From: G963678255 sp963678255
GTDB taxonomy: Bacteria; Cloacimonadota; Cloacimonadia; Cloacimonadales; WRIO01
Reading direction: 5' to 3'
Length of the DNA stretch: 64,000 bases
Assembly: GCA_963678255.2 (NCBI GenBank)
Contig: OY782778.1
Coordinates: 248,001-312,000 of the forward strand
The first letter of the stretch is position 1; the number at the start of each line of letters is the position of its first letter. Positions 7,428 through 18,219 of the stretch are shown here, one piece after another. The position numbers and the translations under genes were made by a program. A model generated the notes under the pieces. The model saw only the letters and a program-made list of their open reading frames with translations, was not told the origin of the DNA and did no database searches.

Positions 7428-10400
7428 TTATTTCATCAGGATCATTTTTCCAGTGGAAGTATATTTTCCAGATTTCATATTATAGAAATAGATACCGCTA
7501 CCACAGTTTTGATTGTTAGAATCTTTACCATTCCATACAGCTTTGTATGAGCCAGCTTTTCTGAATTCATTAATCAGAGTTTTAACTTTTTGACCTTTTG
7601 CATTGTAGATCTCAATGTTTACATTGCCATCTTTTGCCATATCAAAAGCAACACTTGTAGTTGGGTTGAAAGGATTAGGATAATTGCCTTTTAATGCAGT
7701 GACAGTTGGAATGACAATAATATCATTAATTCCCGTGATACTAATGGAGTTACTTGCTTCAGATTCACCTTCTTCATAAAGAGCAGTAACGTAATAGGTG
7801 TAAGAACCACTCGTTGTTATTATATCATAGAAGCTTGTGACACCAACTTCAGTTTGAGCAATCGGTTGATCGTTTCTATAAACTTTATAACCTGTAAGGG
7901 TTCTAGAACTTACCTGATTGATGGTGAAATCATTATTAAAGGTTCTGAAAGAGTTGATAGATTCAACTGATTCGAAATCACAATTAAAAGAAGTGGTTTT
8001 AGAATCAGCAGAGATAACAGAGATGTCATCAAGTTTGATCATGAAATGATTAGGAGAGTTTTGATGAGCAAAAGCAATCCAGACAGTCTGACCGGCATAA
8101 CTTGCTAAACTTAATTGTCTTCTTGCCCATGTGGTAGAAGTGATCGTTTCTGAATAACTGCTAGCAGAAAAATCAGTTGGATCATTTCCAATAGTGGAGA
8201 TATAGACTTTATATTGATCATTAAGAATTGAAGGATCTTGTCCAGCAATCCACCAATATAAAGAAGCGCCATTTCCGACATTAATAGCAGGTGTTACAAT
8301 CCAGTTATTAGGATTAAGAGCACCAGTTTCAGTAGTCCAAGAAGCACTTGCTAAGCATTGACCACCAGTATGAGGTGCGTTATTATAAGCAAACCAGCCA
8401 TAGCCATCTTCATCAAGATCACTAACATTCCAGTTAGCAGGAATACCTTGAGATTCAAAGCCTTCGTTCATGGTAAAGTTACCATTTTGCCAGTATAAAG
8501 CTACATTTTGTCCTGATAATTGACCAGTAAGGTTAACCGGAGGATTTAAGATAGAACCATCAGGGATAGCCTGAATAGTGTTTGAAGGTCCGGATTCTCC
8601 ATCAGGGTCAGTATAAACAGCCGTTACATAATAATTATAAGTCACACCATTATTTAATTCTGTATCGTTATAGGTGAGCACATTTGGTGCGACAAGGGCG
8701 ATTTCAGTGCCATTTCTATAAACTTTGAAGTTAACAATACTGATGCGATCATTATTTCTTAGAGAATTATTATTTTTTGATTGATTATTTTTAGATTGAG
8801 TAGATCTAGCAGGCATAGGAGATTCCCAAGTGAGATTTACAGTTGAATTACCAACAGTAGCCTGAAGGTTTGTAGGAGGGACTAATGAAGGATTTCCGAT
8901 ATAGAAATCATCCATATAGATATAATTTCCACCAGTAGATTTACGCATAAAACCGACATAAACGGTTTGTCCAATATATTGGAGCATGTTAACGGTGAAT
9001 TCTTGATATTCAGTGGTTGTGCCAAGATAATCAATTCTGCTTAATTCAGTGGTGAAAGCAGCTGTATCTTGAGAGGTTGTTGAGATTCTGATACTTGTGT
9101 ATTCATCAGGATAATCCCAAGCAGTACCGTCAGAATGGTCTTTCATCCAGAATTTCATACCACTACCAGAAGAAGAAACAGTAATAGGAGGCGTAATCAA
9201 CCAATGATCTCCAGAGGAATAGCCAACTTGAGCACAGGCAACGCCAGCATAAGCATCTGTTGCGGTGACATCATGTCTCCAGCCAGCAGCAACATTAGCT
9301 GAATTAACAATAGTCCAACCAAGAGCAGGGAAGGTTTCATCTTCAAAACCAGTTTCATAAGGGAAGGTAGTAATACTGCTATCAAAACCAGTACCGGTTA
9401 AAGCGACGGTGTGTTGTGTACGAGTTAAGTTGTCAGTAATAACCAAAGAAGCAGTTTTTGCTCCTAAAGAAGTTGGGATGAATTTAACAGATACCATAAT
9501 AGATTGATTGGAGAGGATTTGAGCAGGTAAGGTATTTGTATTTGTTAACTGGAACTGTGCTGCATCAGGACCTGTGAGTTGAATGGAGTTGATACCTAAT
9601 TGTCCAACTCCATCATTACTAATACTGAAGTTTTGAGGAGCAGAAGGCATATTGATTTGAGAGTTACCAAAATTCTTTTCAGTAGGAGTCACTGCGAATA
9701 ATGGACTTGTAGGAGAAACTCTGATTTGAACATTATCAACAAATAAATCGTTATCCGCATTAGACACAGTAGATTCGCCATAAAAAGCGAGTTTAATGCT
9801 ACCTGAGTATTGAGAAAGGTTTAGGATAATATGTTCCCCAGTAGCAGAGATGTTATTATATACATAGGAAGATCCGGCATTATCCCATAAACGCAGAGTA
9901 TTCGCAGAAGTCCAGGTAGTTCCGTTGTCCGTAGAGATAATGACAGCGAATCTATCATCAACACCAGTAGTTCCATTTGGATCAGAGGTAATAGGATTTG
10001 AGTTTGCATAATCTGTTAAAGCGAGATCAAACTCAAGTTGATAATCCGTGGTTGTTCCAATATTAATGGTAGGGGTTACTAACCAGTATTTATAAGTAGT
10101 GCTATAGATATTAAGTCTGGCAGATTTGTTAACAGGATCGGTCACATTACAGTAATCATCAGAGATCCAATAGCTTGTCACAGGAGTAAGCACAGAAGGT
10201 GCAGCTAATAATCCTTCAAAACGAGTCCATTCAGCAGGAGGGAAGGTTGTGCCAGAGAAGTCTTCAAGATAAGGGAAGGTAGAGATACTGGCATCATATC
10301 CTGTTCCGGAAAGAGGGATTGTATGAACTGTACGAGTTAGAGCGTCTGTAATCACTAATGAAGCTGTTTTATCCCCAATGGAAGTAGGAGAAAATGCAAC

Positions 10401-12788
10401 AGAAACAGTTATTGGAGCACCACCTGCAACAAGAGCAGGAAGAGTATTTGAATTTGTTAAGATAAATTGACCTGCATCGGCACCGGTAAGTTCAATAGTA
10501 TTAACGCCTAACTGACCTGTTCCATTGTTACTAATAACAAAATTTTGAGCAGGAGTCGTCGAGTTAATTTGAACAGATCCGAATAACTTTTCAATAGGGG
10601 CTACAGCAAATTGAGGCGTAGTTGGAGCTTGTCTAACCTGAACGTTATCAACAAAGAAGTCATTATCCGCATTAGAGGTTAAAGATTCACCATAAAAACC
10701 AATTTTAACAGTTCCAGTAAATTGCGTGAGATTTAAAACGCAATGTTCACCAACATTTGAGATGCTATTGTAAACATAGGGAGAACCGACATTATCCCAT
10801 AGACGGAGCGTGTTAGCAGAAGACCAAGTGACACCATTATCCGTAGAGATAATGACAGCAAATTTATCATCAATACCAGTAGTTCCATTTGGATCAGAGG
10901 TAATAGGATTTGGGCTTGCATAATCAGTTAAAGCCATATCAAATTCTAATTGATAAACACCAGCCGTTCCAAGGTCAATAGGAGGGGTGACAAGCCAGTA
11001 TTTACAACCAGTGCTGTAAATATTAACTCTAGCAGATTTATTTAAAGGATCAGTCACATTGCCAAAATCATCAGAAATCCAAGAGCTAGTTTCAGAGGAG
11101 AAGGCAGTAGGGTTTGCTAATAAACCTGTTCTCCGAGTCCAATTCATAGGAGGGAAAGTAGTGCTAGAGAAATCTTCAAGATAAGGGAAAACAGAGATCG
11201 TTGGATTAGGCATGGTGGTAAAAGACCAGATAGGAGAATTGACAGCATCTCCCATGGAATTTGTAGCGACTAATTGCCAGTAATACATAGTATTATAAGC
11301 AAGTATAGAGGTTAATTGATAAGAGTTTCCAGTTATCAGTTGTCCATTTAAAAAGTTTGTAGGAGTGGTTGTTCCGGCACCATCAGTTCCAATATAAAGT
11401 TTGTAACCAGTAGGAACGCCACCCGTCGTAGGATTAGCCCAGGTAAAAGTAGGAAGTGCAGAAATGTTTAAAGCAGCATCAAGAGGGGCAGTATAAGTAG
11501 CAGGACCGGGAACTTCAGGTAAAATCTGAGGCATAATAACCATATCAACATAGGTTGCTTGATACGTGCCTGTAGAGGTAACCGCTAAAGCTAAATAATA
11601 ATTACCGGGGATAGAAGATAAATCTACATTGAATCCGGTATAATTGGTTGTAAGAGTGTTAGTTTCTCCGATAGCTGTCCAAGTAACTTTATCTGGAGAA
11701 TACATAACTCTAATAGAAGGGCTAGTGGTCGATGATGTTTTTGCATAATAACTGAAATTATCACCATTAGCGATTTGAAGTTTAGGAGTCATTAATTTTT
11801 GATCAGTAATTGCTGTGCTACTATTATATAAATAGGCACTTGCCGTACCAGCATAAGGATAGGAGGTAGATCTAGTCCATAAAGGTGTAGGATCGATAGA
11901 CCATCCAGTTGGAGGGAAAACCGTGTTTTCGAAGGATTCAAGAAGATAAGTGGAAGGATAAACTCTGAAAGAAGAGCTCTGAGAGTTATTTGAGTTATCA
12001 TTATCATTTGCTACGGTAACAGAATATGTATGTTGTCCAATTACAGCAGTCCAATTTGTAGTTAAAACGGTATTTTGACCAGGATTTAAACTAAAAGTCT
12101 GAGTATTAACAATATTTCCATCAATAAGGAAGTTAACTTGTTGGTTATTTTGAGGTAATAAGCCGTTATTATAAAGGGTTGCATTGAGAGCCACTTGGCT
12201 ACCAGCATTGATGAATGAAGGAGAAGAGGAAATACTTTGAACAGCAATATCATTATTCACAGGAACAAAGAGAGAAACATCGTCAATTGTTAAATACCAG
12301 GGAGTTGTAGTAGGAATGATTCCATGAATACCAATAAAATAAGTGCCGGTAGCAGTTGGGGTAATTTGAGCTGTTGCATTAACAAAATCTGTATTTAAGA
12401 CAGGTGTAACAGGTACAATATGATGAATCATACTAGAAGAATCTGCAGAGGATCCCCATCTTACTTCAAAACTGGTGCCAGTAGCACCATCAGATTTATA
12501 CCACATGGAAAAATTATAAGTCATTCCAGCCGTAAGATCAACAGATTTATATATCCATTTATCACGGCTCCATTGCATATAGGCATACCAAGTGCCAGTT
12601 CTTGGTCCACGGTTGTAAGTTTGAGTTCCGTTTCCAGTAACCCATCCGCCAGTATCACACGTCCAACCGACGGGTGCACTACCGGCAGTATTTCCAGTTT
12701 CAAATGATTCATTGAAAACTGTTTGTGCAAAGCTGAGACTAAAAGCCATCAGTAAAAGCACAATAAAGAAAAGTTTTTTTGTCATCAT
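7428..12788 (-). CDS. P1: giant secreted multidomain surface protein with C-terminal sorting domain
   Basis: This 1786-residue protein begins with a signal peptide (1-21, ending SLSFA). In order follow: a jelly-roll of the MAM/cleaved-adhesin type (about 22-176), a CARDB-like Ig domain (178-275), a second jelly-roll (280-420) and an Fn3 domain (428-526). Three repeats of about 304 residues then begin near 531, 834 and 1138, each a FPYxxxF jelly-roll; the first two are followed by a choice-of-anchor-D domain ending LTRTxHTI. Next come two Fn3 domains with insertions and the YPNPFNP sorting tail (1700-1786, ending MILMK). No catalytic motif was seen, so an adhesive or structural role outside the cell is inferred. 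AGGAGG precedes tandem ATGs. Its 5' half is almost identical to that of P4 and its 3' end to that of P3. Confidence 0.88.
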   Translation of the reverse strand: MMTKKLFFIVLLLMAFSLSFAQTVFNESFETGNTAGSAPVGWTCDTGGWVTGNGTQTYNRGPRTGTWYAYMQWSRDKWIYKSVDLTAGMTYNFSMWYKSDGATGTSFEVRWGSSADSSSMIHHIVPVTPVLNTDFVNATAQITPTATGTYFIGIHGIIPTTTPWYLTIDDVSLFVPVNNDIAVQSISSSPSFINAGSQVALNATLYNNGLLPQNNQQVNFLIDGNIVNTQTFSLNPGQNTVLTTNWTAVIGQHTYSVTVANDNDNSNNSQSSSFRVYPSTYLLESFENTVFPPTGWSIDPTPLWTRSTSYPYAGTASAYLYNSSTAITDQKLMTPKLQIANGDNFSYYAKTSSTTSPSIRVMYSPDKVTWTAIGETNTLTTNYTGFNVDLSSIPGNYYLALAVTSTGTYQATYVDMVIMPQILPEVPGPATYTAPLDAALNISALPTFTWANPTTGGVPTGYKLYIGTDGAGTTTPTNFLNGQLITGNSYQLTSILAYNTMYYWQLVATNSMGDAVNSPIWSFTTMPNPTISVFPYLEDFSSTTFPPMNWTRRTGLLANPTAFSSETSSWISDDFGNVTDPLNKSARVNIYSTGCKYWLVTPPIDLGTAGVYQLEFDMALTDYASPNPITSDPNGTTGIDDKFAVIISTDNGVTWSSANTLRLWDNVGSPYVYNSISNVGEHCVLNLTQFTGTVKIGFYGESLTSNADNDFFVDNVQVRQAPTTPQFAVAPIEKLFGSVQINSTTPAQNFVISNNGTGQLGVNTIELTGADAGQFILTNSNTLPALVAGGAPITVSVAFSPTSIGDKTASLVITDALTRTVHTIPLSGTGYDASISTFPYLEDFSGTTFPPAEWTRFEGLLAAPSVLTPVTSYWISDDYCNVTDPVNKSARLNIYSTTYKYWLVTPTINIGTTTDYQLEFDLALTDYANSNPITSDPNGTTGVDDRFAVIISTDNGTTWTSANTLRLWDNAGSSYVYNNISATGEHIILNLSQYSGSIKLAFYGESTVSNADNDLFVDNVQIRVSPTSPLFAVTPTEKNFGNSQINMPSAPQNFSISNDGVGQLGINSIQLTGPDAAQFQLTNTNTLPAQILSNQSIMVSVKFIPTSLGAKTASLVITDNLTRTQHTVALTGTGFDSSITTFPYETGFEDETFPALGWTIVNSANVAAGWRHDVTATDAYAGVACAQVGYSSGDHWLITPPITVSSSGSGMKFWMKDHSDGTAWDYPDEYTSIRISTTSQDTAAFTTELSRIDYLGTTTEYQEFTVNMLQYIGQTVYVGFMRKSTGGNYIYMDDFYIGNPSLVPPTNLQATVGNSTVNLTWESPMPARSTQSKNNQSKNNNSLRNNDRISIVNFKVYRNGTEIALVAPNVLTYNDTELNNGVTYNYYVTAVYTDPDGESGPSNTIQAIPDGSILNPPVNLTGQLSGQNVALYWQNGNFTMNEGFESQGIPANWNVSDLDEDGYGWFAYNNAPHTGGQCLASASWTTETGALNPNNWIVTPAINVGNGASLYWWIAGQDPSILNDQYKVYISTIGNDPTDFSASSYSETITSTTWARRQLSLASYAGQTVWIAFAHQNSPNHFMIKLDDISVISADSKTTSFNCDFESVESINSFRTFNNDFTINQVSSRTLTGYKVYRNDQPIAQTEVGVTSFYDIITTSGSYTYYVTALYEEGESEASNSISITGINDIIVIPTVTALKGNYPNPFNPTTSVAFDMAKDGNVNIEIYNAKGQKVKTLINEFRKAGSYKAVWNGKDSNNQNCGSGIYFYNMKSGKYTSTGKMILMK

Positions 12789-12862
12789 TGTTCCTCCTAT
12801 TTTTATTGATTAGAACATAAAATTCCTAACAATAGTTTTAAAAACTGAGTTTGCTATAAGTT

Positions 12863-12868
12863 TGTCAA
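12863..12868 (-). promoter_or_regulatory. Candidate -35 box of P1
   Basis: TTGACA on the minus strand, 75 bases before the P1 start, preceded by AAATTTA as in P4. No convincing -10 box is visible. The rest of 12789-13248 holds no supported gene. Confidence 0.35.
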
Positions 12869-13210
12869 TAAATTTCTTGTTAAAAACAGGATTTTTACGA
12901 AATTCTCAGGAAAAAATATAAATAAATTTGAAAGTAAACTGAATTACATATATTTTAACTTTTATTAGAATATAAGCTTACAAAATGAAACAGAACCCGA
13001 AAGACAGATGCAAGAACATAGCAGACAAAGCGAAATTTTTGATCTAAAAAAATGAAATAGGTTAATAGGGTAATTTTTATTCATGAAAACCCTCATCATA
13101 ATACAAAAAACACCATCTCTTTTCTTCCTAATATGTATAAAATAACACAAATAAGGAGAAAGTCAAATAATTTTCTTATGTATTTAGATATGCAATAAGG
13201 AATAAAATAA

Positions 13211-13232
13211 GGGCAGACACACAGGTCTGCCC
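13211..13232 (-). terminator. Hairpin terminator of P2
   Basis: GGGCAGAC-acacag-GTCTGCCC lies 17 bases after the P2 stop. It has the same stem as at P1 and P3 but the loop type shared with P4 and P5. Confidence 0.8.
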
Positions 13233-13248
13233 TTACACTCATATGATA

Positions 13249-16200
13249 TTATTTCATTAAGATCATTTTACCTGTAGAAGTATAATTCCCAGATTTCATT
13301 CTATAGAAATAAATTCCACTACCACAGTTTAGATTATTAGAATCTTTGCCATTCCAAAGAGTTTTGTATGAACCAGCTTTTTTGAATTCATTAATCAGAG
13401 TATTAACTTTTTGACCTTTAGCATTGTAGATATCAATGTTTACATTACCATCTTTTGCCATATCAAAAGCAACACTGGTAGTTGGGTTGAAAGGATTAGG
13501 ATAATTGCCTTTTAATGCAGTAACAGTAGGAATGACAATAATATCATTTATTCCTGTAATACTAATGGAGTTACTTGGTTCAGATTCACCTTCTTGATAA
13601 AGAGCAGTAACATAATATGTATAAGCGCCACTAGTGTTTAAAAGATCAGCAAAAGACGTCACGCCAACTTCAGTTTGAGCAATTGGCAGATCGTTTTTAT
13701 AAATTTTATAACCTGTAAGAGTTCTAGAGCTTACTTGATTGATTCTACCTTCTTCTTGAATGCAAGAGAAAGATCTGCTTGATTGTTTAGATTCAAAATC
13801 ACAATTGAAGTTAATAGATTTCGAATCTGAAGAGACAACCGTAATATCATCAAGTTTTAGAATGAAATGGTTTGGGGAGTTTTGATGAGCAAAAGCAATC
13901 CAAATAGTTTGACCAGCATAATTAGAAAGACTAATTTGTTTTCTAGTCCAAGAGGTAGTATTTACAACTTCAGAAAAACAGCTAGTATTAAAATCAGAGG
14001 GGTCATTTCCGACAGTTGAGATATATATTTTATATTGATCACCAAGATTTGCAGGGTCTTGGCCGGCAACCCACCAAAACAAAGATGCGCCATTTCCAAC
14101 ATTTATAGCAGGAGTAATAATCCAGTTATTTGGATTTAGGGCACCACTTTCAGTTGTCCAGGAAGCACTAGCAAGGCATTGACCGCCGGTATGAGGTGCG
14201 TTTACATAAGCAAACCAGTTATAACCATCTTCATCAATATCTGCAATATTCCAATTAGTTGGGATACCTTCGTTTTCAAATCCTTCATTCATAGTGAAAT
14301 TTCCATTTTGCCAATTTAATTGAACAGTTTGTCCAGTTAATTGACCAGTAAGGTTAACAGGAGGATTTAGGATGGATCCATCAGGAATAGCTTGAACAGC
14401 ATTTGAAGGTCCGGACTCACCTTCAGGGTCAGTATAAACGGCAGTCACATAGTAGTTATAAGTAATCCCATTGATTAATTCAGTATCAATGTAAGATAAA
14501 ACAGTGGAAGGCAGAAGGGCAATTTCAGTTCCATTTCTATAAACTTTAAAGTTAACTAAATTAATACGATCATTATTTCTTAAATTAGATTGTTTAGAAA
14601 CTGTATTTTTTTGTGTTCTTGATCTGTTAGGTAAAGGAGATTCCCAGGTTAGGGTTACAGAGCTATTACTAACAGATGCTTGTAGATTAGTAGGAGGCAC
14701 TAAAGCAGGATTTCCGACGTAGAAATCATCCATATAAACATAATTGCCACCAGTAGATTTTCTCATAAAGCCAATATAGACAGTTTGCCCAATATATTGT
14801 AGCATATTGACAGTAAACTCCTGATATTCAGGGGTTGTTGCCAGATAATCAATTCTTGCTAATTCAGTAGTGAAAGAAGATGTATCCTGAGAAGTTGTAG
14901 AGATTCTGATACTGGTGAATTCATCAGGATAATCCCATCCAGTGTCAGATAAATAGTCTCTCATCCAGAATTTAATACCACTTCCCGAGTTTGTGACATG
15001 AATAGGAGGAGTAATCATCCAATGATCTGCGTTCGTATAGCCAACTTGGACACTGGCATTTCCAGAATGAGCAGTCGTAGCATCAGTATTGTATCTCCAA
15101 CCTGAGTATGAGTTTGATGAACTAACAATTTTCCAACCCATAAGAGGGAAAGTAATGTTTTCAAAATCAAGTTCAAAAGGGAAAGTTGTAATGCTACTAT
15201 CAAAGCCAATTCCACTAAGAGGAATGTTATGGGCAGTACGAGTCAGGTTGTCAGTAATTACCAAAGTTGCAGTTTTAGGACCTAGAGAAGTAGGCATAAA
15301 ATTAACAGAAACAGAGATAAACTGATTGGAACTAATTTGAGCAGGCAAAGTATTGTTATTTAATAGTTGGAACTGCCCGGCATCAGGTCCAATAATTTGA
15401 ATACTAGTAATTCCAACTTGGCCAATACCGATATTACTAATAGCAAAGTTTTGAGGTAGAGATAACATATTAATTTGAGAAGGTCCAAAATTCTTTTCTA
15501 TTGGAGTGACAGAGAAAAGAGGAGTAGTTGGGCAAACAATAAATTTTACATTATCCACGAAAAGATCATTATCCGCATTAGATACAGTAGATTCGCCATA
15601 AAAAGCAATTCTAACATACCCAGAATACTGAGAAAGGTTAATAATTACATGTTGTCCAATAGTAGCAATTTCATTATAAACAAAGGGTGATCCAACATTA
15701 TCCCATAAGCGGAGAGTATTTACAGAAGTCCAAGTAGATCCATTATCAGTAGAGATAACCACAGCGAATTTATCATCAGTTCCAGTTTGACCAGCAGGAT
15801 TTGAGGTTCCATATTGAGTTAAAGCCAAATCAAATTCTAATTGGTAATCAGTAGTATTCCCCAGATTAATTGAAGGTGTAACGAGCCAATGCATAACAGA
15901 GGTATTCCAAATATCAATTCTAGCAGAAGGATTTTCTGGATCAAAGATATTGCCAAAACTCCCATTCCACCAGTAACTATCGCTATTTGATACTACAGAA
16001 GGAGCAGCTAGAATTCCTTCCATTCTATACCATTCGGTTGGAGGGAAGTTTTCTCCCGAGAATTCTTCAAGATAAGGGAAGGTTGATATACTGCCATCGT
16101 ATCCTGTTCCAGTTAAAGCAATGGTGTGAGTTGTTCTAGTCAGGTCATCAGTAATAGTAACTGAGGCAGATTTTTCACCCAGCGAGGTAGGAGCGAAAGC

Positions 16201-18078
16201 AACATTAAAGGAAATAATTTGATTTGATCCAATCTGAGCAGGCAAGGTATTATTGTTTGTTAAGACAAATTGGCTAACATCAGTTCCAGATAGAGTTATA
16301 CTTGAAACATTAAAATTACCAATACCTGTATTGGATATAGTAAATCTTTGAGGAGCAGAGGTAGATTGAATTTGCACATTTCCATATTCTTTCAGAAGAG
16401 GAGAAACAGAAAATTGAGGAGTAGTCGGGCTTTGTCTTATTAATACATTATCGATAAAGAGGTCATTATCAGCATTCGCTTCTGTTGATTCTCCGTAAAA
16501 GCCAACTAATATTGTTCCTGAGTAACCAGAGAAATTGATGACAACGTGTTCACCAGTTGTGGAGATATTGTTATAAACAAACGGAGATCCAGCGTTATCC
16601 CACAAGCGGAGGGTGTTGGTTGATGACCAGGTAGTTCCATTATCAGTAGATACAACCACAGCAAATTTATCATCAGTCCCAGTTTGGTTTGCAGGGCTAG
16701 GATTGTAATAGGATGTAAGAGCCATATCAAATTCTAATTGATAATTTCCAGTAGAGCCGATATTGATAGGAGGAGTAACGAGCCAATAATTAGCTTGAGT
16801 AAAATAAATATTTACAACAGCAGCCATATTAGTTTCAGTATTCACATTGCCGAAATTTCTGAAATACCATCCGCCGTCAAGAAGAGTAACATCGGATGGA
16901 TTATTTAATAAACCTGACATTCTAGTCCAGTCAGTTGGAGGTAATACATCACCCGAAAAATCCTGTAAATAAGGGAATACCGAAATTGAGGGGTCAGTTC
17001 TTGTCGTAAAAGACCAGACAGGGCAATTCGATGCTGTACCAAATTCGTTATAAGGGATAACAGTCATATAATAAGTCGTATTATATAATAGATCATTGGT
17101 TGGATTATAAGAATTGACATTTCCCAAATCCAGGTTATTTATAATATTAGTAGGAGGATTATCCGTGCCGAAATATAAGCGATAACCAGAGGGCATTCCT
17201 CCACCGGAAAGCCATTCTAGATTGGCAGTGATAGAGACAAAATCACCTGTAGGTCCAACGAGGTTTGCAGGGTTTGGGATTGATCCTGGTACAGGTGGAG
17301 TCCAGGTAAAGATTTGTCCGTTTGTTGGGAACACTGTATTGCTTAGAAAACAGGTAGCCGTGTTAGAAGTAGCAGCAGTGGTATTATTCCAATTGTCGGT
17401 AGTAGTACGGATATTAAAATCAGTCGATAAAACACTTCTTAACCCAACCTGACAGGATGTATCAGAAGTAAATGTGTTTGTTCCATAGACGAATTCGACA
17501 TTATTCGTTGTTTCATATAATTTTATTTGAAAATTTATGTTAGAGCCCTCTTGACTCCATCTTCTACAGTTTAACCATTGAATGACACAAATACGATTTG
17601 GAGCATTTCCAATTGTTTGAATCCGAAGAGAAGATCCTGTTTGAGCAGCCAAGTCATCATTTAGTCCAGCAATTCTATTAATTAGGACAGCTGGAGCAAC
17701 CTCGTCGCTATTAACAGAGAGGACGCTTCCGAGACCTGAAGGCGTAATAACTGAAGGAGTAAGAGTAGATTGACCAAAGGAAATCCAACCATTATAATTG
17801 ATTCCAATGCGATTAAAAACAGTTTCGTTAAAATTGAAGTTAAAGCCAATTGGGAATCCTACTCCCGACATTTCGAAATCAGTTCCACCACCAGGAGATT
17901 CAGGGTCAACAAACCTTTGATCATCACTTGATTCATCTCCTAAAAGTGTTCCACCGGTAATTTCTGTAAAGGTACCATTGGTTGAAGTAAAAGAGTATTC
18001 AGTTAAGATAGCGCACAAGTTTACAGAAAACATTGCAAGTAGTATCAATACAAATATTGTTTTGATAAAACGATACAT
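13249..18078 (-). CDS. P2: giant secreted multidomain surface protein with C-terminal sorting domain
   Basis: This 1609-residue protein starts with a signal peptide (1-23). A beta-rich N-terminal domain (24-265) differs from that of P1; its motifs GVGFPIGFNF and INYNGWISFGQ resemble a propeptide or jelly-roll module seen in secreted proteins of this kind. An Fn3 domain (268-358) and three jelly-roll repeats (near 364, 664 and 963) follow, the first two with choice-of-anchor-D domains. Two interrupted Fn3 domains (from about 1127 and 1237) and the sorting tail (1525-1609) complete it. It is the most diverged member of the five: it shares its architecture with P3 throughout, but not near-identity at the DNA level. 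No enzyme motif was found. GGAGG precedes the ATG. Confidence 0.87.
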   Translation of the reverse strand: MYRFIKTIFVLILLAMFSVNLCAILTEYSFTSTNGTFTEITGGTLLGDESSDDQRFVDPESPGGGTDFEMSGVGFPIGFNFNFNETVFNRIGINYNGWISFGQSTLTPSVITPSGLGSVLSVNSDEVAPAVLINRIAGLNDDLAAQTGSSLRIQTIGNAPNRICVIQWLNCRRWSQEGSNINFQIKLYETTNNVEFVYGTNTFTSDTSCQVGLRSVLSTDFNIRTTTDNWNNTTAATSNTATCFLSNTVFPTNGQIFTWTPPVPGSIPNPANLVGPTGDFVSITANLEWLSGGGMPSGYRLYFGTDNPPTNIINNLDLGNVNSYNPTNDLLYNTTYYMTVIPYNEFGTASNCPVWSFTTRTDPSISVFPYLQDFSGDVLPPTDWTRMSGLLNNPSDVTLLDGGWYFRNFGNVNTETNMAAVVNIYFTQANYWLVTPPINIGSTGNYQLEFDMALTSYYNPSPANQTGTDDKFAVVVSTDNGTTWSSTNTLRLWDNAGSPFVYNNISTTGEHVVINFSGYSGTILVGFYGESTEANADNDLFIDNVLIRQSPTTPQFSVSPLLKEYGNVQIQSTSAPQRFTISNTGIGNFNVSSITLSGTDVSQFVLTNNNTLPAQIGSNQIISFNVAFAPTSLGEKSASVTITDDLTRTTHTIALTGTGYDGSISTFPYLEEFSGENFPPTEWYRMEGILAAPSVVSNSDSYWWNGSFGNIFDPENPSARIDIWNTSVMHWLVTPSINLGNTTDYQLEFDLALTQYGTSNPAGQTGTDDKFAVVISTDNGSTWTSVNTLRLWDNVGSPFVYNEIATIGQHVIINLSQYSGYVRIAFYGESTVSNADNDLFVDNVKFIVCPTTPLFSVTPIEKNFGPSQINMLSLPQNFAISNIGIGQVGITSIQIIGPDAGQFQLLNNNTLPAQISSNQFISVSVNFMPTSLGPKTATLVITDNLTRTAHNIPLSGIGFDSSITTFPFELDFENITFPLMGWKIVSSSNSYSGWRYNTDATTAHSGNASVQVGYTNADHWMITPPIHVTNSGSGIKFWMRDYLSDTGWDYPDEFTSIRISTTSQDTSSFTTELARIDYLATTPEYQEFTVNMLQYIGQTVYIGFMRKSTGGNYVYMDDFYVGNPALVPPTNLQASVSNSSVTLTWESPLPNRSRTQKNTVSKQSNLRNNDRINLVNFKVYRNGTEIALLPSTVLSYIDTELINGITYNYYVTAVYTDPEGESGPSNAVQAIPDGSILNPPVNLTGQLTGQTVQLNWQNGNFTMNEGFENEGIPTNWNIADIDEDGYNWFAYVNAPHTGGQCLASASWTTESGALNPNNWIITPAINVGNGASLFWWVAGQDPANLGDQYKIYISTVGNDPSDFNTSCFSEVVNTTSWTRKQISLSNYAGQTIWIAFAHQNSPNHFILKLDDITVVSSDSKSINFNCDFESKQSSRSFSCIQEEGRINQVSSRTLTGYKIYKNDLPIAQTEVGVTSFADLLNTSGAYTYYVTALYQEGESEPSNSISITGINDIIVIPTVTALKGNYPNPFNPTTSVAFDMAKDGNVNIDIYNAKGQKVNTLINEFKKAGSYKTLWNGKDSNNLNCGSGIYFYRMKSGNYTSTGKMILMK

Positions 18079-18146
18079 AATCCCTCCATTTTTTTTAATT
18101 CCCCTAAAGATTTAATTTTGCAATTTTGATACTTTTGAATTGGTTT

Positions 18147-18152
18147 TGTCAA
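18147..18152 (-). promoter_or_regulatory. Candidate -35 box of P2
   Basis: TTGACA on the minus strand, 69 bases before the P2 start. After 17 bases it is followed by TCAAAATTG, the same downstream sequence found at the same distance at P5. Confidence 0.4.
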
Positions 18153-18179
18153 TAAATATTTATTTTTTTAATAAAAAAA

Positions 18180-18199
18180 GGGCAGACGAAAGTCTGCCC
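18180..18199 (-). terminator. Hairpin terminator of P3
   Basis: GGGCAGAC-GAAA-GTCTGCCC with seven A on its left and a T-rich run on its right; identical to the terminator after P1, whose 3' coding end is also near-identical to that of P3. Confidence 0.85.
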
Positions 18200-18219
18200 T
18201 AATTTTTATTTCTGAAGAG

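Noticed and set aside
9821..10009. Recurring 62-codon Leu/Met-rich frames inside P1, P3 and P4 (also near 10733, 20613, 26513 and 27425)
   Set aside because: They lie in another frame of the repeated long modules and recur only because the modules do.
12965..13150. 61-codon minus-strand frame between P1 and P2
   Set aside because: No ribosome site, no recognisable domain, and its Cys/Phe-rich composition is typical of AT-rich non-coding DNA.
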